In this document: positions 9,830-23,453 of the stretch, piece by piece
Position numbering within the stretch: position 1 is the stretch's first letter
How the letters are laid out: each line of letters starts with the position of its first letter
Origin: Methylocapsa palsarum
GTDB lineage: Bacteria > Pseudomonadota > Alphaproteobacteria > Rhizobiales > Beijerinckiaceae
NCBI RefSeq assembly: GCF_900114285.1
Contig: NZ_FOSN01000006.1
Location: 113,501-177,500, forward strand
Reading direction: 5' to 3'
DNA length: 64,000 bases
Made by a program: the position numbers and the translations under genes
The notes under the pieces: model-generated
Databases searched by the model: none
Seen by the model: the letters and a program-made list of their open reading frames with translations, nothing else
What the model was told of the DNA's origin: nothing

Positions 9830-11005
9830 ATGTCAAGTGATGTGGTGGTCGTCAGCGCGGCGCGTACGGCGGTCGGCTCTTTCAACGGAGCCTTCGCTTC
9901 TATCCCCGCGGTCGAGCTTGGCGCGGCCGCGATCAAGGCGGCCCTCGAGCGCGCCAAGGTCGATCCGTCGGACGTGGATGAAGTCATTCTCGGCCAGGTC
10001 CTCACCGCGGGACTGGGGCAAAACCCGGCGCGCCAGGCGGCGATGAAGGCCGGAATTCCCCATGACAAGACGGCATGGGGTCTGAACCAGATTTGTGGTT
10101 CGGGCCTGCGCGCGGTCGCCGTCGGCCTCCAGCAGATCGCCAATGGCGACGCCACGGTCGTCGTCGCGGGCGGCCAGGAAAGCATGTCGCAGTCGAAACA
10201 CGCGGCCTTTCTGCGCGCCGGCGTCAAGATGGGCGACGTCAAATTCATCGACACCATGCTGAGCGACGGTCTGACCGACGTCTTCAATAATTATCACATG
10301 GGCCAGACCGCCGAAAACGTCGCAACGAAATGGCAACTCAGCCGCGAAGAGCAGGACAATTTCGCCCTTGCTTCACAAAACAAAGCCGAGGCGGCGCAGA
10401 AGGGCGGCAAATTCAAGGAAGAAATCGTCCCATTCGTCATCGCCGGCAAGAAAGGCGACGTTGTCGTGGATGCGGACGAATATATCCGGATTGGCGCCAC
10501 GCTCGACGCGCTGGCCAAGCTGAGGCCTGCGTTCTCGAAGGAGGGCACGGTCACCGCCGGCAACGCCTCCGGCATCAATGACGGCGCCGCCGCCGTCGTG
10601 CTGATGAGCGCCAAGGACGCCGAGGCGCGCGGCCTGACCCCGCTCGCCCGCATCGTTTCCTGGGCCACGGCCGGCGTCGATCCCGCCGTCATGGGCACGG
10701 GTCCGATTCCGGCCGCGCGCAAAGCGCTGGAAAAGGCCGGATGGAAGCCAAAGGATCTCGACCTCGTCGAGGCCAATGAGGCCTTCGCCGCGCAGGCCCT
10801 CGCCGTCAACAAGGACATGGGCTGGGATCCGGCGATCGTGAACGTCAACGGCGGCGCGATCGCCATCGGACATCCGATCGGGGCGTCCGGCGCCCGCGTT
10901 TTCACGACCCTTTTGTATGAAATGCAGCGTCGGGGCGCGAAAAAAGGCTTGGCTACGCTGTGTATTGGTGGCGGAATGGGAATCGCCATGACGGTCGAAC
11001 GCTGA
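9830..11005 (+). CDS. phaA: Acetyl-CoA acetyltransferase (beta-ketothiolase)
   Basis: PhaA condenses two acetyl-CoA into acetoacetyl-CoA, the first step of polyhydroxybutyrate synthesis. It is a tetrameric, cytosolic thiolase. [11 protein letters not shown] places the acylated cysteine at about residue 89; [10 protein letters not shown] (about 347) and CIGGGMGIA (about 378) hold the catalytic His and second Cys; GGQESMSQS is a further thiolase signature. The start is the ATG at 9830 ([16 protein letters not shown]), preceded by AAGGAGG at ideal spacing; the frame open from 9800 is rejected. At 391 residues it is full length. phaB follows after 109 bp that hold a hairpin. Confidence 0.96.
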   Translation: MSSDVVVVSAARTAVGSFNGAFASIPAVELGAAAIKAALERAKVDPSDVDEVILGQVLTAGLGQNPARQAAMKAGIPHDKTAWGLNQICGSGLRAVAVGLQQIANGDATVVVAGGQESMSQSKHAAFLRAGVKMGDVKFIDTMLSDGLTDVFNNYHMGQTAENVATKWQLSREEQDNFALASQNKAEAAQKGGKFKEEIVPFVIAGKKGDVVVDADEYIRIGATLDALAKLRPAFSKEGTVTAGNASGINDGAAAVVLMSAKDAEARGLTPLARIVSWATAGVDPAVMGTGPIPAARKALEKAGWKPKDLDLVEANEAFAAQALAVNKDMGWDPAIVNVNGGAIAIGHPIGASGARVFTTLLYEMQRRGAKKGLATLCIGGGMGIAMTVER

Positions 11006-11030
11006 CGCGCAGCATCGGCCGCTCAGGTCA

Positions 11031-11056
11031 AGGCGTCGCCGTTCGAGGCGGCGCCT
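11031..11056 (+). other. Hairpin between phaA and phaB
   Basis: Stem AGGCGTCGCC / GGCGGCGCCT (10 bp, one G-T pair) with loop GTTCGA, 26 bp after the phaA stop. There is no T-run, so a processing or 3'-stabilising structure, or partial attenuation between the two PHB genes, is more likely than a full terminator. Confidence 0.5.
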
Positions 11057-11114
11057 GGGAAGATTCGTTTGGGGCGCCTCAAGGGCCTCCGAAAATAATT
11101 GAAGGGTGGGGAAA

Positions 11115-11840
11115 ATGGCTCGGGTAGCGGTAGTGAGCGGTGGTTCGCGCGGGATCGGCGCCGCCATCAGCAAGGCCTTGAAGGCGGCGGGGTATGTTGT
11201 CGCCGCGACTTACGCGGGCAATGACGAGGCTGCAGCCAAGTTCAAGGCTGAAACGGGCGTCCCGGTCTACAAATGGGATGTCTCGAACTACAAGGAATGC
11301 GCCGAAGGCCTGAAAAAGGTCGCCGAGGATCGTGGCCCCATCGACATCCTGATCAACAACGCGGGCATCACGCGCGACACGATGTTCCACAAGATGACCC
11401 CGGACCAATGGTACGACGTCATCAACACCAATCTGAACTCGCTGTTCAACATGACCCGTCCGGTGATCGAGGGAATGCGCGAGCGCGGCTTTGGCCGGAT
11501 CGTCAACATTTCTTCGATCAACGGTCAAAAGGGCCAGATGGGCCAGACCAATTACACGTCGTCGAAGGCCGGCGATATCGGCTTCACGAAGTCGCTTGCC
11601 CAAGAAAACGCCGGCAAGGGCATCACGGTGAACGCGGTCTGCCCCGGCTATATCGCCACCGATATGGTCAAGGCGGTGCCGAAAGAGGTGCTTGAGAAGT
11701 CCGTGCTTCCGCTGATTCCGCTGCGCCGCCTTGGCGAACCGGAAGAGGTCGCGCGCACAGTGGTGTTTCTCGTCGCCGAGGAATCGGGCTTCATCACCGG
11801 TTCGACGCTGAGCATCAACGGCGGACAATATATGATCTGA
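11115..11840 (+). CDS. phaB: Acetoacetyl-CoA reductase (NADPH)
   Basis: PhaB reduces acetoacetyl-CoA to (R)-3-hydroxybutyryl-CoA, the monomer for PHB synthase. It is a short-chain dehydrogenase. VVSGGSRGIGAAISKAL is the nucleotide-binding motif and ILINNAGITRD the NNAG motif. The triad is Ser in NISSINGQKGQMG with TNYTSSKAG giving the Tyr and Lys (about 146-151). PGYIATDMVKAVP and GSTLSINGGQYM are typical of PhaB. The ATG at 11115 follows GGGTGGGG; an in-frame GTG at 11106 is possible. The 241 residues are normal. phaC is not in the window. Confidence 0.96.
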   Translation: MARVAVVSGGSRGIGAAISKALKAAGYVVAATYAGNDEAAAKFKAETGVPVYKWDVSNYKECAEGLKKVAEDRGPIDILINNAGITRDTMFHKMTPDQWYDVINTNLNSLFNMTRPVIEGMRERGFGRIVNISSINGQKGQMGQTNYTSSKAGDIGFTKSLAQENAGKGITVNAVCPGYIATDMVKAVPKEVLEKSVLPLIPLRRLGEPEEVARTVVFLVAEESGFITGSTLSINGGQYMI

Positions 11841-11875
11841 GCGTCCGTTTGGAATACTCAGAAAGGAAAGGGTTA

Positions 11876-12310
11876 GTGTTGGACGTTCCCGTTTCCCACA
11901 CCCTTGGCGCGGGGCAAACTGGAGAAGTTCAAGGCTCGCCCCGCATTTTGCTGCGGCTTGAGGGGCTTGCCGTTCTCGCCGCAGCCGCCCTCGCATATAA
12001 AGCCGCAGGCGCGAGTTGGACGTTCTTCGCGCTGTTGTTTTTTGCCCCGGACCTTTCTTTCGCTGGCTATCTCGTCGATCCGCGAATCGGAGCCGCCACC
12101 TATAATTCGGTCCATACCTATATCGCGCCTATCGGCCTTGGCCTCGCGGCTCTTGCTTTTGCGTGGCCGACGATCTGGCTCTTAAGCCTCATTTGGGCGG
12201 CTCATATCGGATTTGATCGCTCCTTGGGTTATGGCCTCAAATATCCGACGGCCTTTGGCGATACTCACCTTGGCGCGATCGGCCCGCGCGACAAGATGAA
12301 GACGTTGTAA
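11876..12310 (+). CDS. DUF4260 family membrane protein
   Basis: A small integral membrane protein with about four hydrophobic segments (LEGLAVLAAAALAY, WTFFALLFFAPDLSF, YIAPIGLGLAALAF, WLLSLIWAAHIGF). Its C-terminal DRSLGYGLKYPTAFGDTHLG is the hallmark of DUF4260. No function is established for the family. I prefer the GTG at 11876 because AGGAAAGG lies just upstream; a TTG at 11849 in the same frame would add nine residues. It starts 35 bp after phaB and could be cotranscribed with it. It converges with thiC. Confidence 0.75.
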   Translation: MLDVPVSHTLGAGQTGEVQGSPRILLRLEGLAVLAAAALAYKAAGASWTFFALLFFAPDLSFAGYLVDPRIGAATYNSVHTYIAPIGLGLAALAFAWPTIWLLSLIWAAHIGFDRSLGYGLKYPTAFGDTHLGAIGPRDKMKTL

Positions 12311-12335
12311 AAAGTCGCGCGCCGCCCCGCCCCTC

Positions 12336-14240
<1,905 letters not shown>

Positions 14241-14255
14241 CTAGCCCCTGGCCGC

Positions 14256-14338
14256 CGGTCCCTGCGCTGGCATTATCCAGGTTCAGGTTCGATGGGTATG
14301 ATCTCAGCCGCCGCAATCGGCAGCACCCCAAGGCGAAC
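14256..14338 (-). promoter_or_regulatory. TPP (THI-box) riboswitch upstream of thiC
   Basis: Read on the minus strand, the segment has the conserved thi-box words in order: CCTTGGGGTGC, GGCTGAGATC, ACCC, GAACCTG, then GGATAATGCCAGCGCAGGGA at the 3' end. This is the standard two-arm TPP aptamer. Its distance to the thiC ribosome-binding site suggests control of translation or of a short attenuator in 14184-14255, where GC-rich pairings (GGCCAGGGGCTAGTCCCC region) occur. Confidence 0.95.
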
Positions 14339-14471
14339 GTTCAACATAGGACGGGCGGGAGACGAGAGCAAGCGGGGCGAGGGAGCCTTTGAGCCGACCG
14401 GCTTCCGCCGGGCGACGCTCAAGGTTCGCGATGCGATCCGCATGCGGAACAGAAGATATGCAGGCCGGGCT

Positions 14472-15044
14472 TTACCCGCGCCTGCCGGCCATGACAGGCT
14501 GCCGCCCCGGCTCGAAGGCGAGGCCGACCGACGCGCCTATTTTATTCATCGCGAGCAGCCCGATGAAGGCGGCGGCGTTGATGGCGAAGATGCGGCCGAC
14601 AATCGCGGGAGCATAGTCTTCGACGCCGCTCTGGAAGGTCACGGAGGCGATGAATAATAGACCTTCATAAACGCCAAAGGCGAAAACGAACGCCGCGCTT
14701 GACGCGAAGAGCCTGTTCGAGGCGATAAAGCGTTTCGCTCCAAGTTCAGCGCCCATGACGGACAAAAGCGCAATAACGCCAAGAGCTGCGCCCCAGGCCA
14801 GACATTCCGCCGTCCACGGATAGTGCAATACGCCGAATCCGACGGTCTGGTTGGCGAGCCAGACGAGGCCGATGAGCGACAGGGCGTCGCGGCGCGCCAG
14901 GGTCATCGCGGCGACCGCCGCAAAGGCGGCGAGCGGCGTCGCGCAGGCGAAGCCGAGCGTGAAGGCGACGCTGGCGGCGACCAGCAGGGCGATCCAGGCC
15001 GGTTTGCGCCAGCTTGCCGCGCTCAATTCGGATTGAAGGCTCAT
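14472..15044 (-). CDS. Integral membrane protein in cobalamin-riboswitch operon
   Basis: I do not recognise a named family. The 190-residue protein has about six hydrophobic segments: WIALLVAASVAFTLGF, AAFAAVAAMTLA, ALSLIGLVWLANQTVGFG, LAWGAALGVIALLSV, FASSAAFVFAFGVYEGLLFIA and IFAINAAAFIGLLA. The ATG at 15044 is preceded by AAGGAGATATCG, an excellent ribosome-binding site. It is the third gene after btuB behind a B12 riboswitch, with 46 bp to the preceding stop. A role in moving cobalt or a corrinoid across the inner membrane is therefore a reasonable inference, but nothing in the sequence itself shows it. No histidine-rich metal motif is visible. Confidence 0.75.
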   Translation of the reverse strand: MSLQSELSAASWRKPAWIALLVAASVAFTLGFACATPLAAFAAVAAMTLARRDALSLIGLVWLANQTVGFGVLHYPWTAECLAWGAALGVIALLSVMGAELGAKRFIASNRLFASSAAFVFAFGVYEGLLFIASVTFQSGVEDYAPAIVGRIFAINAAAFIGLLAMNKIGASVGLAFEPGRQPVMAGRRG

Positions 15045-15090
15045 CGATATCTCCTTGGTTGGGTCGAAAGTCGTCGTCAGTCGGCGGCGT

Positions 15091-15696
15091 CTAGTCATGG
15101 CTAAAACCTCTGCCCGATCGATCGAGAGGGTCGCCCTCGCCCTGCCCGAGCCAGCGCGCCCTGAGATGGTCCCAAAGCGCGAGGCGCTCCCATTGCGGCG
15201 TCTTCAGAACCTTATCGCTGTCCTGATCGAGAAACGGATTGGGCAGAAGCACGGTGATCTGCTGTTCGCCTTCTCCGTTGAACAGACGGAGGCCCCAGGA
15301 CACCGGCGCGCCTGACCGGTCGAGGCGGCGGTAAAGCTCGGCGCGCGAGGTCTGGCGATGACGCGCCAGGGCGGGCGGCGTCGGATGACGCAGGGCGCCC
15401 TTGTGAGCGCCAATGCAAAGGTGAAAGTGAGGCGCCCCGAAAGCGACAGTCAGATAGCCGTCGAACATGCCGACATGAGTCGGCGGCGACGGCGCCTTGA
15501 ACTCATAGGCGGCGCCCTGGATGATCGGCCCGAAGGTGATCTCGCGCCAATGGTTCTCGAACAGATCCCGAAGCAGTTCTTCGAGCGTCTCTTCGTCCGC
15601 CGGCAAGGCGAAGATATCGACGGGGGAGCCGTCGACATCGACCTCTCGCCGCGGCTGCGCCTCATCGGCGGATTTCGTGCGCTCCTCATGCGTCAA
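15091..15696 (-). CDS. Conserved hypothetical protein in cobalamin-riboswitch operon
   Basis: This 201-residue soluble protein starts at a TTG (15696) that overlaps the btuB stop as TTGA, with GGAGGG upstream; the overlap implies translational coupling. The core includes LFENHWREITFGPIIQGAAYE, THVGMFDGYLTVAFG and APHFHLCIGAHKG, the last a His/Cys cluster that could bind metal. RLFNGEGEQQITVLLPNP and a basic C-terminus follow. I cannot name a family with certainty. Given its position between btuB and a membrane protein, a role linked to corrinoid or cobalt use is inferred only from context. Confidence 0.72.
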   Translation of the reverse strand: MTHEERTKSADEAQPRREVDVDGSPVDIFALPADEETLEELLRDLFENHWREITFGPIIQGAAYEFKAPSPPTHVGMFDGYLTVAFGAPHFHLCIGAHKGALRHPTPPALARHRQTSRAELYRRLDRSGAPVSWGLRLFNGEGEQQITVLLPNPFLDQDSDKVLKTPQWERLALWDHLRARWLGQGEGDPLDRSGRGFSHD

Positions 15697-17642
15697 AGAA
15701 AGCCCTCCGGTCCAAAAGCGACTTTGACTCCGCCGAAAGCGCCGAGACCCGGCTGATCAAAGCCCAGGGGGTTTTGATATTGGACATTAAGCGCATTTTG
15801 TACGCGGGCAAAGCCGGATATGCCGTGTCCAAAATCGTAAGTCGCGGCGAGATTAAGCAGCGTGTAGCCCGGCGCGACAATGTTCGTGGCGGTCCCCGCG
15901 CGATTGGTGTCGACCCACGGTCCGGTATAAACAAAGGTCGCGGAAAGAAGCAGCGCGGGCGTCGCCTGAAGCGTCGCGCTCAGGCTCAATTTGTCGCGCG
16001 GCCGGCGCAACAGGTCGATCTGCGTGATCTCGTTCTTCGCCACCGTATAGGTATAGTCGGCGCGAAATGTGAATCCGTTCCATGGCGACAGGCTGAGGAA
16101 ACTTTCAAGGCCGGACGTTCTCGCCTGCCCGATATTCGCGTAGGATGTGAACGTGTTGTTGATGTTGATGAGATTTTTTATGTTGTTGGCGAAATAGGTC
16201 GCTCCGAACGAAATCCGATCCGGCAACAGCGTCTGTTCGAACCCGGCGTCGAAGCCGATGCTGGTTTCGGGCCGTAGGTTCGGATTGGCGAAGAATCCAT
16301 AGGCGGGGTAATTGTTATAGAGCTGATCAAGGGATGGCGCCTTGAAGCCGGTGCCGACGCTGCCCTTGAGTTTTGTTCCCGTTTCGGGAATGAGAAAAGC
16401 GGGAGCGACGCGAAAGGTCGTCGCGCTTCCGAACTGATCGTCGACGTCGTAGCGAACGCTCGCCGCATTGAAGAGGCGCCCGCCAATGCTGGATTGCAGT
16501 TCGACGAACCCCGTCGTATCGCCGTCGACCGCATAAGTCGGATTGCTGTTGACGAGGCGGTTTACTTGGCGCTGGGCGCCAAGGACGAGGGTTTCGCCCT
16601 CGATGAGGCGGAGATTGCCCTGGTAGTCGACCTTGATGCGCGATCCCTCGTAAAAACTCGGGACTGAGGCGAAAAAGTTGGGGTCGAGGTAGCTCCGGTC
16701 GTAATGCGTATAGGCGAGACCGAGCGTCTGATCGAAACGTCCGTCGAAGAGACTGTTATGGACGAAAGCCCGGCTGAACGATTGATCGGAGCCATTGTCG
16801 CTTCGAAGGTTTTCCGGCCCAAGGAAATCGTCGCTCGTCGACAACAATGTGGTGTTGATGAAGCGGCTGGTCAGTCCCACGTCGAGCCCGTCGGCGAGTT
16901 GCGCGCTGATCCGAAAGGAGAACGTGCGGTTGTCATAGGAATTCGGGTTGATGGCGCGGCCGATTGGAACGAGGGACGGCGGCGTAACCGGCGTATCGGT
17001 CGTCGAATAATGACCGAACCCGAGAAAATAGCTTAGCCAATCGGCCGAACCCGAGACTTTGGCGGTCTGGTTGAAGGTCCCAAACGAGCCGCCTTCGACA
17101 TTCGCGGTCGCGCGCATCGGGCCGGCGCCCTTTTCCGTCGTGATGTTGATGACGCCGCCGATCGCATCCGAGCCGTAAAGCCCGCTTTGCGGTCCGCGAA
17201 GCACCTCAATGCCGCCGAGATCGAAATTCAGGATATGCGCGAAGTCGAAGCCGCCGTTCGGCGAACTCGGGTCGCTGACGTCGATCCCGTCAAGAAGAAC
17301 CTTGGTCTGGTTCGCATTGGCGCCGCGGATGAAAACCGAGGTAAGGCCGCCGGGGCCGCCGGTTTGCACCACATTCAGTCCCGGGACGTCGAGCAGCGCA
17401 TCCGGCAGCAGGCGTTGCTGCTTGGCCGCGATCTCCTCCGCCGTGATCACGGTGACGCTTGTGCCGAGCTCGGATTGAGGGGTGGGAATGAGGGTCGCGC
17501 CAGCGACGACGGGCGGAAGCTCGACGGGTGGGGCGGGCGCATCCTGGGCATGGGCCCGTGTCGCGTTGGCGGACAATGCGGCAAGAAAAACAGAGTGAGT
17601 AAGGGCGCGTCGGCCCGGCAGAAGTGAGCGGCAGGAGGACAT
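15693..17642 (-). CDS. btuB: TonB-dependent vitamin B12 receptor (BtuB-like)
   Basis: An outer-membrane TonB-dependent transporter, most likely for cobalamin or other corrinoids. A signal peptide ends about at ATRAHA. The plug (about 45-160) shows LGTSVTVITAEEI, LLDVPGLNVVQTGG, SVFIRGANANQTKVLLDGI and LRGPQSGLYGSDAIGGVIN, then the 22-strand barrel follows, ending with a C-terminal strand GGVKVAF. The short plug and the LLDGI-D pattern match BtuB more than siderophore receptors, and the upstream cobalamin riboswitch fixes the assignment. The ATG at 17642 (MSSCRSLL) is chosen; the frame from 17681 adds 13 unlikely residues. It gives 649 residues. Confidence 0.92.
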   Translation of the reverse strand: MSSCRSLLPGRRALTHSVFLAALSANATRAHAQDAPAPPVELPPVVAGATLIPTPQSELGTSVTVITAEEIAAKQQRLLPDALLDVPGLNVVQTGGPGGLTSVFIRGANANQTKVLLDGIDVSDPSSPNGGFDFAHILNFDLGGIEVLRGPQSGLYGSDAIGGVINITTEKGAGPMRATANVEGGSFGTFNQTAKVSGSADWLSYFLGFGHYSTTDTPVTPPSLVPIGRAINPNSYDNRTFSFRISAQLADGLDVGLTSRFINTTLLSTSDDFLGPENLRSDNGSDQSFSRAFVHNSLFDGRFDQTLGLAYTHYDRSYLDPNFFASVPSFYEGSRIKVDYQGNLRLIEGETLVLGAQRQVNRLVNSNPTYAVDGDTTGFVELQSSIGGRLFNAASVRYDVDDQFGSATTFRVAPAFLIPETGTKLKGSVGTGFKAPSLDQLYNNYPAYGFFANPNLRPETSIGFDAGFEQTLLPDRISFGATYFANNIKNLININNTFTSYANIGQARTSGLESFLSLSPWNGFTFRADYTYTVAKNEITQIDLLRRPRDKLSLSATLQATPALLLSATFVYTGPWVDTNRAGTATNIVAPGYTLLNLAATYDFGHGISGFARVQNALNVQYQNPLGFDQPGLGAFGGVKVAFGPEGFL

Positions 17643-17759
17643 GGCGATCTCGCAGCGACGTGGTGCGTCACTGCGAACCAAAGTCGAGGCGCCTCCTGAA
17701 ATTCAGGCGAGGCTCCTGTTCCCCATCGAGACACCCCGCCCAATGTGTTCGCACGTGAC

Positions 17760-17931
17760 CACGGCTGATGGCAGGTCTCCTGGCTCGCGGGTCGCTGCCT
17801 TGCGCCGCCTTCCCGGTTACCCAGTGGCTTGATTGGCGCGCGGCTCGCCGCTTACAGTTGCGGGGACAGCCTCGGTATTGGCGGTAAAGCCTCACCGTGT
17901 TCCCTTTTGATCCCCGAAGGGAACCATCAAA
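17760..17931 (-). promoter_or_regulatory. Cobalamin riboswitch
   Basis: On the minus strand the segment reads, in order, GGGAACACGGTGAGGC, then CCCCGCAACTGTAAGCGG, then the B12 box GCCACTG, GGGAAGGCGGC and the 3' closing GAGCCAGGAGACCTGCC. This is a complete adenosylcobalamin aptamer. The 5' end forms a hairpin GGTTCCCTTCGGGGATC. It lies 118 bp before btuB and should switch off the three-gene operon when cobalamin is abundant. Confidence 0.97.
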
Positions 17932-18110
17932 ATCAGGATAGGATCAAAAAGACTTCACGGTCAAGCCGCCGTTTGACGGCGCGCGACGGTGTGAGATCGC
18001 TCCGCGAGTGAAAATTCGGCGAGATCTCTGCTTTGATGAGTTTCATCTTCGCGATATTTCAGCGTTGATTCATGGTAGCGGAAACCAGGTCAACAAGAGG
18101 AGGGCCGAAC

Positions 18111-18608
18111 GTGCTCGCCATTCGCATCGCCAAAATCGCCTGCGTCGCCGCCGTCACCTTCTATGTCGCGCTCGTCGCCTTCGACAACGTGCTCGACTAC
18201 GGGACGAATTTCGTCTTCGTCACTCATGTGCTCAACATGGACCAGGTTTTTCCGGACAATACCCTGCGCTGGCGGGCGCTGACTTCGCCCTCGATTCACC
18301 ATGCGAGCTATGCGCTCATCATCGCCACCGAATATGCCGTCGCGGCGCTCGGGGCCCTTGGCGTCGGGGCGATGGTAAGGAAAGTTCGGGCCGACGCCAC
18401 ATCCTTCCAGCGCGCCAAGACCTTTTCGATCCTCGGCCTCGCTTTGGGGTTTTTGCTTTACGAAGGCGGCTTCATCGCTGTCGGAGGCGAATGGTTCGGC
18501 ATGTGGGAGGCGCAGACCTTCAACGGCGTCGACAGCGCGTTCCGGGTCGCGCTGACCATGCTTGCCGTTCTGATTTTCGTCTCGATGAAGGATGAGGAAC
18601 TGACCTGA
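18111..18608 (+). CDS. DUF2165 family small membrane protein
   Basis: A membrane protein of the DUF2165 family (165 residues) with four predicted segments: AKIACVAAVTFYVALVAF, SYALIIATEYAVAALGALGVGA, TFSILGLALGFLLYEGGFIAV and VALTMLAVLIFVSM. The motifs DNVLDYGTNFVFVTHVLNMD and WFGMWEAQTFNG are typical of the family, whose function is unknown. The start is the GTG at 18111 with AGGAGGG nine bases before it; the longer frame from 18072 lacks a good site. The deaminase gene follows after 58 bp in the same direction. Confidence 0.82.
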   Translation: MLAIRIAKIACVAAVTFYVALVAFDNVLDYGTNFVFVTHVLNMDQVFPDNTLRWRALTSPSIHHASYALIIATEYAVAALGALGVGAMVRKVRADATSFQRAKTFSILGLALGFLLYEGGFIAVGGEWFGMWEAQTFNGVDSAFRVALTMLAVLIFVSMKDEELT

Positions 18609-18666
18609 AACGTTCCTTGGGGATCCTTGGCGGATCAATGAAGGGCGGATCCATGGAGGAAATGAC

Positions 18667-19242
18667 ATGAGCGCGGACATTTGCCGCTGCGGGCGGCATG
18701 GATTGAGCCTCGACCGACGCCAAAGCCTGTCGGCCCTGATGGGCGTGGGGCTTGGAGGGGTTTTCTTGGGCGCCCCGCGCGAGGCCTCGGCGGGAGCGAC
18801 GGAGGCACCGCCGCGTCCGGAGGATGAAGGGTTCATGCGGCTGGCTCTCGACGAGGCGGCGAAAGGAGACTTTCCCTTCGGCGCGGTGATCGTGCGTGAT
18901 GGCAAGGTCGCCGTCGCCGCGCGCAATCTCGGGCGCACCAACAACGATCCAACGGCGCATGCCGAGATGATGGCGATCCGCAGTTTCGTCACGACGCGCC
19001 CCGCCGCCGAACTCGCCGGCGCGACCATCTACGCCTCCGGCGAGCCGTGCCAGATGTGCATGGGAGCGATCCTCTGGTCAGGGTTCGGGCGATTGGTTTT
19101 CGCAGCGTCCATCGAACAATTGGCGACGAAGATCGGGCAGATCATGCTGACCAGCCGGGACATCGCGGACAAGGCGCCCTTCGCAAATATCACGATCACT
19201 GGCGGCGTTCTCGCCGCAGAGTCGCTCGCGCTGTTCAAGTGA
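18667..19242 (+). CDS. Nucleoside/nucleobase deaminase with an export-type N-terminus
   Basis: A zinc-dependent deaminase of the cytidine/guanine deaminase-like superfamily. The zinc site is intact: AHAEM (about 98-102) gives His and the catalytic Glu, and PCQMC (about 126-130) the two cysteines. Unlike the usual cytosolic members it starts with DRRQSLSALMGVGLGGVFLG and then ASA (about residues 17-45), which looks like a twin-arginine or Sec signal with a cleavage site, and it places the folded domain after residue 55. GGAGGAAATGAC before the ATG at 18667 supports this start, so the extension is real. Which base is deaminated is unknown; guanine-deaminase-like enzymes are the nearest guess. 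Confidence 0.85.
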   Translation: MSADICRCGRHGLSLDRRQSLSALMGVGLGGVFLGAPREASAGATEAPPRPEDEGFMRLALDEAAKGDFPFGAVIVRDGKVAVAARNLGRTNNDPTAHAEMMAIRSFVTTRPAAELAGATIYASGEPCQMCMGAILWSGFGRLVFAASIEQLATKIGQIMLTSRDIADKAPFANITITGGVLAAESLALFK

Positions 19243-19285
19243 TCGCAGGGTTCAAGCGAGTGCGAGGATCGAGCCGGTGCAAGGA

Positions 19286-20101
19286 TTAAGTCAATGAAGG
19301 CGTCGCGTCGGATTTGGGCGCGGTTTCGGCGTTTTCCTTGATCGGGGCGGGCGCCGGGCCGCGGATCCATTCTGTGGCCCGGCGCCAGTAGGGCGTTTCG
19401 ACATGGAGACGTCGCCGCAGCGGGGTCTTGATGATCGTCAGGCACAGCACGATGCTGAACAGGCACCAGACGGCAGGCCATTCGTTGATGTTCGATGTCG
19501 TCAGTCCTGCCGCGAGCGGTCCGGCGACATAGGAAAACAGCATGAACCGCCAGCTGCCGTAAAGGAGCGGCAGGAGGAAGCCGGTGAAGGCGTAGCCGGG
19601 ATGGCCGAACCCGAGCCAGCGGTTGTCGATGAAACTGTTGCCGAGACCGTTGACGGGAAGGTTCCAGGCGAGATGCCATTCGCCCCGCACCGTGCAGAGG
19701 ATCTCGCCGCAGAGTGGGCGTCCCGGCGCGCAACGCCCGGCCCATGCGAAAGGATAAAGCTGCACGATCATGCTGAGCGCGCCGATGAAACAGGCCGCGT
19801 AGACGAAGGGCGCGAGCCGCCGCGCTACATCCTTCGGCATGAAGTAAAGCGCGACCGCGTTGATGAAAAACGGCTGGAAGGAGATATGGAGATAACCCAG
19901 AAGCGTCAGCACCTGGTTGAGCGGGTTGCCGCACTGGTTGATGACGGAATAGCTCGCGGCCTGGAGAACCTCCATGCTGGAAAAATAGAGCAGGCAGCTC
20001 CACAGCGCGACAGGCTCCGGATTTTTCTTCAATGCGGCGTAGCCCGCTCCGGCTACGCCGACCGCCGCTAAAGCGGCCGATGCTTCTCCGCTCCAGCACA
20101 T
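19286..20101 (-). CDS. Multi-pass membrane protein (DUF5765-like)
   Basis: The 271 residues begin MCWSGEASAALAAVGVAG, a start typical of a small uncharacterised membrane family that I recall as DUF5765. About seven hydrophobic segments are visible, with cysteines in loops (CAPGRPLCGEILC, CGNPL). The ATG at 20101 is preceded by GGGAGGAAG at good spacing. The tail after about 245 is proline- and charge-rich. It converges with the deaminase and lies downstream of uvrA on the same strand, after 131 bp upstream of its start. No function can be given. Confidence 0.75.
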   Translation of the reverse strand: MCWSGEASAALAAVGVAGAGYAALKKNPEPVALWSCLLYFSSMEVLQAASYSVINQCGNPLNQVLTLLGYLHISFQPFFINAVALYFMPKDVARRLAPFVYAACFIGALSMIVQLYPFAWAGRCAPGRPLCGEILCTVRGEWHLAWNLPVNGLGNSFIDNRWLGFGHPGYAFTGFLLPLLYGSWRFMLFSYVAGPLAAGLTTSNINEWPAVWCLFSIVLCLTIIKTPLRRRLHVETPYWRRATEWIRGPAPAPIKENAETAPKSDATPSLT

Positions 20102-20232
20102 CCGCCAGCTTCCTCCCTTTGACGGCCGGTTTTCTTCGCCGCGCGCGAACTTCGCCGCCGCCTGCTTGAACCTTGCTTTAGATCATAGGGAAAAGACGGA
20201 TTTTTGAAACGCGACGAAACAGCCCAGCCGTT

Positions 20233-23253
<3,021 letters not shown>

Positions 23254-23453
23254 GCATGCCGTCTGTTGTGATGGACGTGCGGCGCCAGAGGCGGCCATCG
23301 TCGCAATCTAATGGGCCGCCCGCGGTTTGCCATTGATTTTCTGTGTTTGTTTCCTTTTTCCGTCGAGAGTTGGGGCATTCCTATGGCGGGCGCGGGCGAA
23401 ATCCACGATAATCGAGGCCGATCCGCCCGAAGGCGGACAAAATGGGGGGAAGC

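Noticed and set aside
15693..17642. Siderophore receptor instead of BtuB
   Set aside because: The cobalamin riboswitch directly upstream and the BtuB-like plug favour corrinoid uptake.
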